Under the pieces are notes generated by a model. The model was not told where the DNA came from and made no database searches. It saw only the letters and a list, made by a program, of their open reading frames with translations. Of a stretch of 64,000 nt of DNA, positions 23,340 through 35,207 are shown piece after piece. Each line of letters begins with the position of its first letter. The first letter of the stretch is position 1. The DNA is from Haemaphysalis longicornis. Taxonomy: Eukaryota > Arthropoda > Arachnida > Ixodida > Ixodidae. A program made the position numbers and the translations under genes. Location of the stretch: the NCBI GenBank assembly GCA_013339765.2, contig CM023457.1, positions 30,521,911 to 30,585,910 of the forward strand, written 5' to 3'.

Positions 23340-25220
23340 TTGTGGATAAGCGACACAACAAAAACTTGTGGCAGCCACATGTATTTTCGCCACTAAGTCG
23401 TACTCACATGCGGTCGGTGACTTTTTTGCGCTTTCTCTGGTTGTTACTACAACCCACGACCGCACAGTGCTGACCAAAGTTTGTACCTTGAAGGCCATCG
23501 CAGCATAGGATAAAACAGTTGAAAGTTCCGCAGAGACTGGGCAGACGGTGAAAACCACTGCACAACTACGCAGCTGAACACACTACGGCGTGCTGTATTA
23601 ACAGCCCGTCCCACGTAGGCAACACTGGTCCGCCGGAAGCGGAAGGCGCGCGGATTGCAGAGAGAACCGGTTTGCTAGTATTTTCCTCCTTTCCCGGCAA
23701 CTTAGGGTAAATTATGCATAGGGAAGGCTATTCCGAACAACTAAAGCTGCTGCCTAAGCTCTTATACACGCCTTCATTTTCTGAACTAAAGCAACCTCCT
23801 TCCTGTTTGAGTAAAAACATAAGTACGGTGAATAAAATGTTTGTCTATAACACGGCTTTTTGAACTCCCGGCATTCTGCGGTGTATGCTCGGACTAATTT
23901 ACAGAAAATTAGTGCCTCACACAGAAGTCTACACCAACCACTTCAGTCCCCAACACTTCTCTGAGGAGTTTCCGTCAGTGCTTTACAGATAGAGCCAGTT
24001 GAAGTACAAATCGCTGTTATAGACAAGCGTTTTACCGACTGTACATAACCGAGAGTATTAGCATACTTTTAATTGAGAATACACGTTTGATTTGTTTTTA
24101 CGATAGCAAAACTGTAAGAGATGTCGGCTGGAGCTGTTCTATACACGACTGAAACCAAAGGTCCCAACAGGTGTCGTGCGAGCAGAGCGAACGCTATAAA
24201 AGTTGATTTAGGTTGAGCAAAGCTCCATGAACCCGCCAGGTAGCACTCCGGTCGCCGAGGCCTTTGTGGAGGAAAACAAAGACGCTGGGAAGGAATGTAA
24301 TTAGAATGGGATGGGATGGGACGGGATGTGAGTGAGTGAGTGAGTGAGTGAGTGAGTTGCCCACGTGACTGTGGATATGATTCGCTTAGAATTAGACCGG
24401 CTGTGTGGAAGATTTATACCGATGACCTAAATTTACAGCATTTCTCTCCCCACCTCCTTTTTCTGCTACAGCGCTCCGAGGAGATCGCGAATGCGAAGGA
24501 GATCGCGGCAGGACTCGGAGTGCTTGACTGTCCCGCAGGCCTCTAAAATAATTACAAAGAATAATAACTTTCTATAGCACCCAATGTAAACGGTGGCCGC
24601 ACCTTTGCCTGTGCGGTGGTCGCTGATAGTTGTACGATGCTAATTCCTCCAAAATAAACCTGTTTTAATCTTTGCGAAAACTATTAGGGGCTTCATTGAC
24701 GTCTATGGGAGCATGCCTCCCTGAGCACCTGCATGTGCACACGCAATGCTGACCCTTTCTACACAGGATGCTCACTTGTAATAATATGCTGCACTATGTT
24801 CTCTGAATGCATTGTTGGTGGATGCCTGTAATGATCCCTTAGGGGGCCATATAAGGGGCGTCGGGCCGTATCTGGCCTGCGGGCCGGAAGTTCCGATACC
24901 TGCTTTAGAAGCGCCGTCCTCATTCCGTTTACTCACCGCAGCTTTCCCTCCCTTCATTCTTTTAGCGCTGTTTGCATTTTATTTCTACTTTCTATTGGCA
25001 CCTCATTTGACATGTTAGTTCTGTCGGCAGGGTTCTCTGTCCTAGCGTTTGCTGCAGAGCACAGTATGGTCGCAAAAAGGCCCGTAGTTGTGCAGTTGTG
25101 GGAAGCTTGTATCCGCTGTGCCCTGTTGATTCCACAGGCGCAGTGAAGGCAACAGTGAACACCGAGAAAGAGAGAGAATAAACTTTATTGAGTTTGCCAA
25201 CTGTGATGCTTAGTCGTCGG
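23340..25220. other. Anonymous stretch downstream of the copine gene
   Basis: No gene is supported. A GGGAT/GTGA short tandem block lies at 24304-24358. Around 24850-24905 the minus strand reads CAGGTATCGGAACTTCCGGC then CCGCAGGCC, resembling an orphan hAT terminus. Confidence 0.4.
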
Positions 25221-25235
25221 CCGTGAACCCGACTC

Positions 25236-25241
25236 TTTATT
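25236..25241 (-). promoter_or_regulatory. Poly(A) signal of the copine gene
   Basis: AATAAA on the minus strand lies about 105 bases after the predicted copine stop (25347-25349). It gives a short 3' UTR. Confidence 0.6.
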
Positions 25242-25310
25242 CGACATGCTTACTCATCGCTTTCCACCAAACATCCCGATGATGATGATGAGGATGATGA
25301 TGATGGGGCC

Positions 25311-25355
25311 TTAACCGGGTTAACCGGGTTAACCGGGTTAAACGGCTTAACCGGG
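25311..25355. repeat. 9-bp tandem repeat covering the copine stop codon
   Basis: Five units of TTAACCGGG (one varied, TTAAACGGC) lie side by side. On the gene strand each unit reads CCCGGTTAA, so a Pro-Gly-stop triplet is repeated. The predicted stop lies in the most upstream unit for the gene. Confidence 0.9.
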
Positions 25356-25554
25356 TTTGATGCCGTTCTTGGCCATGTAGCTGGTAACCTGACCCGGGAT
25401 CTCGGCGAGCACCTCCTTGGCAAGCCGAGCCCGGGTGCTCTTGCAGTTGTCCCCGGGATGAACTCGTTGAAAGGAACAAACTGCACAATGTCCCGCTTGG
25501 CCTGGCGACTTCCGGAACTCAACCGCCTCTCGTCGCCGTCCAGAACTTTCATGT
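25347..25554 (-). CDS. Copine, last coding exon (end of A domain)
   Basis: After the acceptor TTATTGCAG the exon reads DMKVLDGDERRLSSG, then RDIVQFVPFNEF, the well-known end of the copine A domain. The frame then leaves family sequence at a GGGG run (25452-25456 region). One base more would continue as RLAKEVLAEIPGQVTSYM and stop at 25347-25349 after KNGIKPG. The family fit of the second part shows that a 1-nt deletion is present, either in the assembly or in the gene. Confidence 0.88.
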
Positions 25555-25959
25555 CTGCAATAAGATCGGGCACATGCAAACGGTGCAAGAGCTCATTAAG
25601 CCACACACTTGAGTAAAAACGCTTTACGTGGCTGTAGGAACAGGACGCATAAAACTCACGTGTGAAAACAAACCGCCTCAGCGAATAGGTTTATCTTACG
25701 GCCGAATGTGCCCGGCTGTAAACAAAAACCTCTCTGGACACTCTCACTCCCCAATGCATCGTCATCGGCACCATAATTGCCGTCGTCACTCGCTCTTTTC
25801 GTTAAGAGGAGACGAGTACTGCAGTTTTGGATAAGTAGACAGAACAGTAAAATGATATTCCGTTGGCCCTATTTAGGGAGCATGTAATGGTCTCTCCCTT
25901 TAGGAGAAGCATTGGTTGATCTGTCGCACGCAGGAATAAGGGGCAGAATTGTTACCTCC

Positions 25960-26180
25960 GCCCGCCGTGGTGGCTCAAGGCGTTGTGCTTCTGAGCCCAA
26001 GGACGCGGGTTCGACTCCCGGCCACCGCGGCCGCTTTCCTGATGCAGGTGGAAAGCGAAGACGCCCGTGTGTTCGAGATACCGGCGCACACTAAGGTTCC
26101 CCAGGTGGTCAGAATTGATCCGGAGCCCTCCACTACAGCGCGCCTCATAGATTGTGTAGCGTCTACGCGTCAAACCTTAT
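25960..26180 (+). mobile_element. Ruka-type SINE, plus strand
   Basis: It starts CCCGCCGTGGTGGCTCAAGG, has the B box GGGTTCGACTCCCGG near 26007, and has the conserved body (CCCCAGGTGGTCAGAATTGA, GGAGCCCTCCACTACAGC). The D-arm part is shortened compared with the other copies. It ends just before the LINE that begins about 26190, so the LINE may have inserted next to it or captured it as its 5' leader. Confidence 0.85.
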
Positions 26181-26477
26181 CATCCATCGAAGAAGATCTC
26201 GATGCCCGCGATCGCGCTTTCATCGGGCTCCCGCTTCAAAGTGCTGAACGCCCCGTTTATTCACAACAGAGCCCTGCCGAACTCGTCACAGAGGCAAGTG
26301 ATCGAGATCTGCACATCGGGATTTGGAAATCCCAGCCCAGCGGCCCGTATTTTTAGACAAACCGACAACTGCAGGCCCCCTCAGGGAAAGCTCCAGGCCT
26401 AAGCCTAATTCCAGCCATATCACCAGCGGAGTGGCTCTTGCCGCCCGCTCTTCGCCTCCACGGACCCTACCATCCCT

Positions 26478-27679
26478 ATGGATTCTACGAACCAGAACGT
26501 CGCCTCGCATGACATGGAGGCTGGAACCAACCCCCATCCTTGGCAGTTCCCTACTACGGCTCCTCGCCAAGCTACGTTCACCACCGTGCACGTGGTTCTG
26601 AAATTCCTGGACAACACCAATCTATTTGCACTCAACTTCGCTCATCTATGCCACGCCATACTTCAAACTGCTGGTCTTGCTAAACTAGAAAGGAACAATA
26701 CCTTCATCAAGCTTCGAGCTTCACAGAACCTTCTTGCCATCGACACATATTGCCACACTGCTGTACAAAAGATCATTTCAATGCAAGAAGTCCTCATCAA
26801 CGGCAAGTACTATGGAGTTCGATCTTACGTAGCAAATGACCCCTCCAATGCTCGTGGGGTAATTCATCGTATCTTCACGGACGTCCCAGACGAAACCCTG
26901 CGTGCAGCGTTTCACATTCCAGGCCGCAAGATATTAGCAGCCCGGAGACTAGGGAACACTAATACCATATTAATCACAGTTGAAGGCCGTAACTTGCCCC
27001 GACATGCTACATTTTTCTACGTCGTCTACCGCATCTTCCCGCAACAACCACAGAGCAAACAGTGTCACCCCTGCCACGCAATAGGACATCGGCCGATGTT
27101 TGCCCAAACAAAAATGAGTACGTACGATGTGCGAACTGCGCCAAGCAGTTTCCCCCAAACGTAGACCCCGCAACGACCCCCCATGAATGCGAGGCTCACT
27201 GCGTAAACTGTAATGGAGAGCACCAGTCCTCATCCGCAAAGTGTCAAGCACGCATCGACGCTACGAAAGCTCTCCGCTCCCGTTTCCATGCCACACAGCG
27301 ACGTCGCCAAGAACCCCCACCGCAACGTGACGACGCACGCGCGTGGCCACCGCTCCCTACAAGCAACCGCTTTGACCTTCTGTCCCGGTCACACGAACGG
27401 AGCAAGAGCCGGGATCATTCAAAACACCGCAGCCGTAGCCGTAACCGCCGTCCGGGCACATCGAGCAAGCTTCATCCACAAACGAAGAGGCATGGGCAGA
27501 ACAAGGTTCACATCGAGGCCTCCCAACAGGCTCGCTCCATTGTCCAAGCGACGTCGCCTTCCCAGCCCCATCAAGATCCGCTACAAGACAAGCAAGATCC
27601 GCCACAGGTGAGCGGCCCAGCTAACCCCCCCCCTCCTCCCCAATTATTAAACCCCCGTTTCTCAAGCCACCCACGTTAA
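26478..27679 (+). pseudogene. LINE ORF1 (gag-like, zinc knuckles), frameshifted
   Basis: ORF1 proteins of such LINEs bind element RNA into particles. The first frame (26478-27164) begins MDSTNQNVASHD and includes FIKLRASQNLLAIDTY and VRSYVANDPSNARGVIH, typical of the RNA-binding region. It reaches the first Cys/His motif CHPCHAIGHR, then the frame changes near 27090. The second frame (27062-27679) continues with CANC...CEAHCVNCNGEH, further CCHC-type knuckles, and a basic, Ser/Arg-rich tail (KSRDHSKHRSRSRNRRPG). One frameshift separates the two halves. Confidence 0.85.
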
Positions 27680-27933
27680 ACCAATATACACAAACACAAT
27701 ACAAAATTTGCAACCACCATCCCCCTCAGCAATAGCACAGCAGGTGCACGAGATCATTCAACAGTCGCTCCCAGGGCTGTTACAGCAAATACTGGCCTCC
27801 CTTATTCAACAAGCTCTCGCCCCTCTCGAGAACATGCTACAACAGTTAACAGCGCGCCTCCAAGTCGTAGAAGAGGAGCTCCTTCCCCGCAAGCGCCATA
27901 CCCCTGCCACCCCAGAGCCAACGAACGCAGGAC

Positions 27934-30900
27934 ATGTCTAGGATGCGCACCCAATCAACTCCAACCCCTCCATCGCTCACAATATGGCAATGGAACTGTA
28001 GAAAACTCCGCCGAAAACGCAATTCCTTACTTCAACACATGCTCATCACCAACAACAAACCGGATATTATCACCTTACAAGAAACTAACGGAGACTTTTC
28101 TTCCAGGGATATGATCGCTATGCTCAGCCAAGCATTATCCCGAATAGGAGAGAGAGGGACGACCAACGCAACCGCTATCCACGCCGCCTACCATGACAAT
28201 TACCTACGTAGACAAGACGCTGCCCACCATCCAGCTGGATACGACGCATCTTAATACCTCTGAAAAAGAGCACGTAGCTACTACTCCGATGGTTGACGGT
28301 CATAGCATCACTATCGTAAACTGCTATTGGCCGCCCAAACAAACAACCGCCACGCTGCCCGCCTTCCATACGATGTATAATGCAACTCGTAGCTCAGACA
28401 CGCTCCTATTGCTTGGAGATTTCAACTCTCCCCACCCCACCTGGGGCTACACTCGAACGTTTCTTCTAGGGCATTGGACGAATTTACCAGCCTCCATCAA
28501 TTCACCCTTATGAATGACACCACATCTCCCACGAGGCTCGGCTCCAATCAGGAGGCGGACACAAATCCCGATCTTACCTGGATTCGAGGTCCGCTAATCG
28601 CCGCCTGGGACAACACCGAAGAAACTCTCGGGAGCGACCACAACATTATCCAAATAAGTGTCCCTCTCACTCGGTCATAAAAAGGAACCGATCAAACAGG
28701 CCCACAACAAGTATAACGAATTGACCGAATGTCCGTAAACACCTGCAAGAAATTGACACAAGCGGCATTCCCCTTGCTGAATGGAGCGACGTCATCTTGA
28801 CAGTGGTACGTAAACACACCAAAAGAACATCCCGCACCGAATCCAATCTGTACATTGACCAGCGCCTCTTTACCCTCTGGAGAAAGCGCCGTGCTATTGT
28901 CGAACGCTGGAAACGTGACAAGAATAACGGCGTTCTCAAAGAACGCCTTTACCGCCTCAATCACGAAGCCCAAGAGTATGCCAACGTTAGCCACAAAGAA
29001 TTGACTTCAAGTATGCGAAGGGCTCAACGGCAAGCTTCATATGGCAAGGGTCTGGCAACTGTTTCGCACACTACTGGGACAACAAAAACAAAGGGTCCAA
29101 CGGCTTCACTTAGCGATGGGAGGCACACCACATGATATCACAGAACAGATCCGTAACACACTCTAGCCCCCTTGTAGTACCACGCGCATCGACATCATTT
29201 ACACAGAATCAGCCCCAGAAGAAGAGGATGAAGGAATCAACTCGGACTTTTCACCCGGAGAACTAAACATGGCACTGCATCAACCCACTCGCAACACGGC
29301 CCCGGGACCCGATAAAATTACATATGGAATGATCCGCAACCTGCCTGACGAGAAACTTGCAGAACTCCTCGACCATATCAATAGGGCTTGGAGATCAGCA
29401 AACCTACCTCCCGATTGGAAAGAAGGATCATGTCACCCTCAATCCCAAATCAGGAAAACCACCCAACACACCCGCCAACCTCCGCCCTATCTCGATTACA
29501 TCGTGTGTTGAAAAACTTATGAAGAAGATGGTGCTCGCTAGACTGGAATAGCACCTCGAAAACAACGGTCACCTGTCAACCACAATGGTGGGATTTCGAA
29601 AGCATGTGAGCACACAGGACATTGCCAAGAGCATTCATGAGGACGTATACGCACAGCCCAGTGCAGCTCAATTACGCACCATCGTAGGAGTAGATATAAA
29701 AAAAGCTTTCGACAATGTGCTGCATGACGCTTTACTTCTCAGCCTCAAAGAAACTAGACCGGGTATCCGTATTTTGAATTAAGTTAAATATTTTCAAACA
29801 GACCGAACCATCTGCATCTTGGGACCCGATGGGAAACCATCTCGGGCTTACCCACTTCACAGAGGCACACCACAAGGATCCGTATTGTCACCAACGCTCT
29901 TCAGTCTGGTGATGAAGAATCTCCCCGCCAAACTGAACGCTATCCCGAATCTTCAACGCGCCATATACGCTGCCGACGTCACATTCTGGTGTACAAAGGG
30001 TAGCCCTGGCCAATAGGAGTACACATTACAACAGGGCCTCGATACTATCAGCGGGCACGCCCACGACGTCGGACTCACCGGCTCAAACGAGAAATCAGAA
30101 TATGTAGTTGAATTGGCCAACAGAACCAAGAAAAATAACCAATATCGCTTCCTGATCACTCTTACAGTAAGCAACTTACCCATCCCTCGCCGTAGCCACA
30201 TCAAGGTCCTGGGCTTCGTCCTCCACCAAGACGCTAAAAGTACAGAATGGGCCAAATCCATCATTGCTCAAATTAACCAAATTCACCAAATGCTCCGCCG
30301 CGTGATGTGACACCATCAAGGCCTCCAAGAACACGAATTACGCAACGTATTGGAAGCCCTCGTGTTCTCACGCGTCATGTATGCATACCCTTTTCAGCGC
30401 CTTACCAAGACACGAGCCAACAAAATAGAAACAGCCATCAGAAAATGCATCCGCATAGAAATGGGAGTGCCTTTCTACGCCCCCACGGCATTAATTAATG
30501 ACGCTGCCCTCCACAACACTCTTGAAGGAAAAGCCTCAGTTTATCATGAAGCTCAGCACCACCGACTAACAACTTCAATGCAAGGGCGGGAAATTCTTCG
30601 CGTCCTCGGGTACCCCACCGACCACCTCCCACCCATCACTCCCCCGCCGCCGCCCTGGGAGAGCATACCAAGGATAACTGTGCTACCCATACCAAAACAC
30701 ATGAGTCGAGCCACAGATCAAGAACGTAAAGCATCTCGCGCTCAACACCTGCCCGAACCAATCCATGACACCTACTACACTGACTCCCATGTTGCGGACC
30801 ATACAACGACTACGGCATCGGTTGGCCCCTGCACAGCTCACGTACGGCATCACGTCAACGTCCCCTCGCCCACAGCTGCAGAGACTCAAGCTCGCAGAAG

Positions 30901-31575
30901 CCATTATACTTCACCAGCATCGGACAGCCCACATTAGAGTCCGCACGGACAGTCAGGGAGCACTACGAAGCTTCGCCTCGAATGACATTACATCCCCTGT
31001 CCACACTATAGCCTGGCAACCAAGGCATAGAGGGTAATGAACAAGCTGACGCTCTGGCCCGCGACGCTCATTTCCCGAGCAGCCCTCAGCCGTGGCATGA
31101 GGAATACAATCCAAAAGAGAATAGAGCAATGCATCACAAAAGGCGCCGCGAACATCTCGGCAACCTCCGCCCAGCAAGAATGGTACTTCCCTCCACATCT
31201 AAATTCATGTCACGGAGACACGCTACATATATTAGACAGGCGCAGACATTGCCCCTCCCTTGTAATCTGTTCCTCCACTACATACAGAAGTCACCAGGCC
31301 GTCCGCACTGTCAGGTATGCGGTGGCTGCCCGGACAATGAACATACATATTGGCACTGTGTACGGGCGACCTCGTCTTCCACATTTCTTTCGACCAACCC
31401 CTTCCCCCCTGATATTCCCTTCTCGTGGTCTAGCTGGGCCGCTCCCCCCGAAAACCTACGGGCAGCCCTGTGGTCTCTGTTGGCTGCCCACATTGAAACT
31501 CCATGTGCACCTCCGCCAAGCCCGCCACCGTCAGAGGACCGTGGGACACCCCCTTCCTCCGAGGACTGATAACTC
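27934..31575 (+). pseudogene. LINE ORF2 (endonuclease, RT, RNase H), heavily broken
   Basis: The endonuclease is shown by TIWQWNCRKLRRKRN, KPDIITLQETN, LLLLGDFNSPHPTWGY and LGSDHNII (27975-28660). The reverse transcriptase is shown by NTAPGPDKITYGMIRNLP, ANLRPISITSCVEKLM, VGVDIKKAFDNVLHDALL and GTPQGSVLSPTLFSLV. Its active site is YAAD (29966-29977) in place of YADD, so a catalytic aspartate is lost. RNase H is shown by VRTDSQGALRSF and a TIAW(Q)P motif near 30950-31020. The C-terminal motif CQVCGGCPDNEHTYWHC is at about 31310-31360. At least six frame changes occur. Confidence 0.9.
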
Positions 31576-31626
31576 CGCGGCTCGGACTTGAGCTGACGAA
31601 TAAAGTTTGATCTCTCTCTCTCTCTC

Positions 31627-32589
31627 CCTGCATAATTAATCAGATCAGAATTGTGATTCCTCTCCAAGAGCGAACAAAAACGCGCGATCCTTTGGTCCCC
31701 AAAGTGACGACCACATTGGAGTGGTTTCCGTGGGAATGAAACCAATACCTGCCATCACATTCTGTGATTTGACAATTATTTTGAAAGAGGAACTGACCGG
31801 CCTTTCTGTCGATGGCGACGCTTTGCCGCCCCCCTATGCAGATGCAATAGTGTCACTGAAACTAAGCACGTTTGGCCGACGTGCACAGTTCATCACAATA
31901 ACCGAACAAAAATCAGCCTTACGGGACTCTAACCTGCGCCTTCTCGGTGGCGCAACAAGTGCATGCTACGACAGATCTAACGGGGCATTCGAGATAACGA
32001 ATAAACAACTTTTATTGCTTACTATGGCATGTTATGTTGGCCAAGAAGAGAGAAATGAACCCCAGACCTTATCCTCCTGGTCATGACACCTACAGGATAG
32101 GAGTGTACACCACAAGACTAAGTATGCAAGTGCACGAACACTCAGTTTGAGCTCGACACTTTCTGTGCTTTCAAGTTTTTCACAGCACGGTCAAGCCATC
32201 CGAAGCATTTACATAAAACAATTACTGTCGCAGCGGCTTATTATTTCCGCAGAAATGCAGTGCGATGAATACGAACGAGAAAGGTAGACAGAGTGCGGCT
32301 TTATGGCCGGGGGTGGAGTCACGGTAATTTCTCATGGCAGATAAAAATGGAGGAAGGGTTCGTATACCCTAGAGCCTGGACAGTCGGGTAGTGATAACAC
32401 GCACCTATACCTCGGTGGCGCGAGTTTCGAAGGCGCTTGAGATCGCCCCCACCCTCTGCATATCTGCCACTATTCGAACGCACAAAACGAACAGAACCTG
32501 ATAAATGGTAACTATACTTGGAGGGTGGCGCTGAAGGAGGTCTCGTGCCCTTGCCTGGGGATAAGCTAGCATTGATACGCACGAAACTT
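31627..32589. other. Anonymous intronic stretch
   Basis: No supported gene is present within this part of the copine intron. A plus-strand frame of 121 codons at 31721 has no family features I recognise. Confidence 0.45.
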
Positions 32590-32623
32590 CTATAGCTCGC
32601 CTGCTAGCCTTTGTCATCGTCAT

Positions 32624-32665
<42 letters not shown>

Positions 32666-33235
32666 GTCTACGCCCACTGCAGGGCAAACGCCTCTCTCAT
32701 TGATCTCCAATTATCCCGGTCCTGTGCTAACTGCGACCACTTTATCACCGAAAACGTCTTGATCTCATGTGCCCATCTAACTTGCCACGCTTGCCTTCTA
32801 TAGAGATCCACTCTGTTACCCTTAATGACCAGCGGTTATCTTGCCTTCGCATTACATGCCCCGCCCACACCCATTTTCTTCTCAATTTCTACTAATATGT
32901 ACTTAACACGCGTCTGTTCCCTGACCCACTCCGCTCTCTTCTTGTCCCTTAATGTTACACCTATGATCTTCCATTCCATTGCTCGCTGAGTCGTCCTCAA
33001 TTTAAGTTGAACTCTTTCAGAGAGCCTCCAAGTTTCTGCCCCGTTGGTGAGTGCCGATAAGATGCAGCTGTTATACACTTTCCTCTTTAGGGACAATGGT
33101 AGGCTGCCGTTCACTATTTGAGAATGCCTGCCGTATGTACTCTACCCCCCTTTTATCCTTCCAATTATCTCCGCCTCATTGTTGAGATCTGCGGTCCCTA
33201 CTTGGCCTAAGCAGTACTCTTTTTTTTTGAAGCTT
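32590..33235 (-). pseudogene. RTE-type LINE, 3' part
   Basis: On the minus strand the frame reads LSLKRKVYNSCILSALTNGA, ETWRLSERVQLKLRTTQRAM, VTLRDKKRAEWVREQTRV, and after frame changes WRSMREAFALQWA near 32680. This is the familiar C-terminal part of RTE-group LINE ORFs. The 3' end is a TGC/TGATGA triplet tail at 32618-32662, usual for RTE. It lies in the same orientation as the host copine gene. Frameshifts after about 32836 show decay. Confidence 0.85.
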
Positions 33236-33463
33236 TTGAACTTCTGGGCAAAGTTGCCATCACCAATAAGCAAACAATCGCCATTCATATACTGCAGTGA
33301 ATGAGGTTTTCCTCCTCCTTGTGTAAATCCAGAAATATGCCTAAAACTTCCTGTGTCGTAGGCCTTTCGAAACCCAATGAGTCATTAAGTTTAATTCATT
33401 AACAGCCCTGATAATGTTTGGAAGCGGGTTCTTGTAAAGGTCGTACAGCACCACGGCGCTCAC

Positions 33464-33624
33464 CTGAAAAGTCGCAGTTGCCGACACCCACGATTACGAT
33501 GGACATGGGCAAAGCGCAGGCATCGACGATGGCCTTTCGGGTCTGTTTCATGTCACTGATCCCACCGTCCGTGATGATGAGCAGTACAAAGTAGCTCTTG
33601 CCATCAGCGTGCGAGCTTGCCAAC
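33464..33624 (-). CDS. Copine exon (central A domain)
   Basis: Between an acceptor (TGCGTCTCAG) and a donor (TTTTCAG|GTGAGC) it reads LASSHADGKSYFVLLIITDG, then GISDMKQTRKAIVDACALPM and SIVIVGVGNCDF. This matches the copine A-domain strand LLIITDG.ISDM and IVGVG closely. The phases fit both neighbouring exons. Confidence 0.95.
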
Positions 33625-33970
33625 CTGAGACGCAAATGCGAAAAGATATTAAAGTGACTGTTAAACACGTCTGATAAACGCTTTCACTCATCTCTTCGGG
33701 TCTGGAAGCGCTGTGAAAGCTTTAGTTATTGTCAGCACAAAGCGGCATAGCGTGATCTGCTCGCCGCATCAAATCTACCTTCCGTTTCTACTTAGCCTTC
33801 GCGGCGATTTTTTAAGTGACGACCGATAGCTTTTATTGCTGCAATTGAAAGAAAGCCGGCCTATAGGCACCGTATTGCATTAATGATATAATTGGAGCGC
33901 TCGGGGAACGCCATTACCGGGAAAGAGAGAACAATCTTTTGAGCAAGTTTGTAAGGTACGTGATGGGCAT

Positions 33971-34027
33971 TGATTGATGATTGATTGATTGATTGATTCA
34001 TTCATTCATTCATTCATTCATTCATTC

Positions 34028-34058
<31 letters not shown>

Positions 34059-34259
34059 TGTAGGCGCGCCGTAGTGGAGGGCTCCGGATTAATTTGGAAT
34101 TTGGACCACCTGGGGATCATTAACGTGCGCCGAAATCTGTAGCACACGGGCGTTTTTGCTTTTCGTGTCCATAAGAAAAGCCGCCGCAGCAGGGAATGGA
34201 ACCCGCATCCACGTGCTCAGCAGCACAACGCCACAGCCACTGAGCCACCGCGGCGGATC
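33971..34259 (-). mobile_element. Ruka-type SINE with expanded tetranucleotide tail and 10-bp TSD
   Basis: The direct repeats TGATGGGCAT at 33961-33970 and 34260-34269 flank the copy. The tRNA-like head lies at the 34255 end on the minus strand and the body is like the other copies. The tail is a long ATTG run with a middle block of ATTC (33971-34061), showing tail microsatellite growth after insertion. Confidence 0.9.
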
Positions 34260-34269
34260 TGATGGGCAT

Positions 34270-35207
34270 AGAGCATTTTTTTGTTGTTGTCTGAGGTACT
34301 TCGTGATCCCCTATTCTATGTGCTGGATGTGTTTGTTGACTACACTCTGAAAGCCTTTAAGATTTGGGGAAGCGTTGGGAAAAGTGTTGCGGGACCTCTT
34401 AAAAGCGGGAGCTTTCCTTATAAAAGGAAAGTTGCCTCTCTCGCTGTAAAAGCGTTTGGTTGCTGAGACAATTAGGGCGGGGTTCGTGAGAGTACCGCCT
34501 GCATCAACGCGCCTGGAGTAGGGTAAAGAGGGTGAGGAATATATAAGTGAAGAGAAGATAAAACAATCGGTGGTGCGTGCGGGGTCGGGGCAGACGCTTT
34601 CAAAGCGCTCGTTCCCTACCGTTGCCACTGATACACGTGTCGGCATTAGCAATGGTCTCGCAGCACTCAACCCAGAACGAAAGGAGAAGCCGCCATCAGC
34701 GAACCCGATTCGCTGATCATTGACGGTCAAAATCTTTCGGGCAAAATAAAGTATTTTCTCTCGCGCGCGCCATGCCGTGCGGCCTCTAATGCACGGCGTG
34801 ATCAGAAGAGGGTGGCGAAAGCCTGCGCATCACTTATGGACCGCTTGAAGCGACGTTGGCTTTGCAGTCTCTGTCGCAGCCTAACATGCCACCACGTCGC
34901 CGGACGCTTGACTGAAGGCTGAAAGTTGTTCCCAAGTACGCCTGGCTTGGAGCGACGTTCCCTAAACCTTTAAACCTAACTCTTTCTCCAGTGAGTAAAG
35001 CAAGGGCGGTAGGATTTATTAACCGCTTAGAATACTAATGTAAACACATAATTAATGTTTTGCAGTTAAATAGTGTGACATGTACCGCCTTGGCAGATCT
35101 GCCGCCTATCAGCTGATAACGCAAAAGGAAGTAGCCGGCCGCTTGCCTTTTCGTCACGCTTATCATGCAAACCATGCCTGTGCTCTGCTCGAGTTAGCGC
35201 TGTTTTT
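34270..35207. other. Anonymous intronic stretch
   Basis: No supported feature is present. The open frames are short and unlike known families. Confidence 0.45.

Larger units (their letters stand above)
26190..31620 (+). mobile_element. Near-full-length RNase H-bearing LINE, antisense in a copine intron
   Basis: This non-LTR retrotransposon carries a gag-like ORF1 (26478-27679), a further Gln-rich coiled-coil-like frame (27708-27941) and an ORF2 with AP-type endonuclease, reverse transcriptase, RNase H and a C-terminal Cys/His motif (27934-31575). It ends with GAATAAAGTTTGA and a CT run at 31606-31626. It lies in the 7.9-kb copine intron, opposite to the gene. Many frameshifts and a mutated RT active site show it is dead. 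Confidence 0.9.

Noticed and set aside
25960..26040. Candidate free-standing tRNA gene
   Set aside because: The tRNA-like head is followed by the full SINE body and lacks proper D-arm pairing, so it is a SINE copy.
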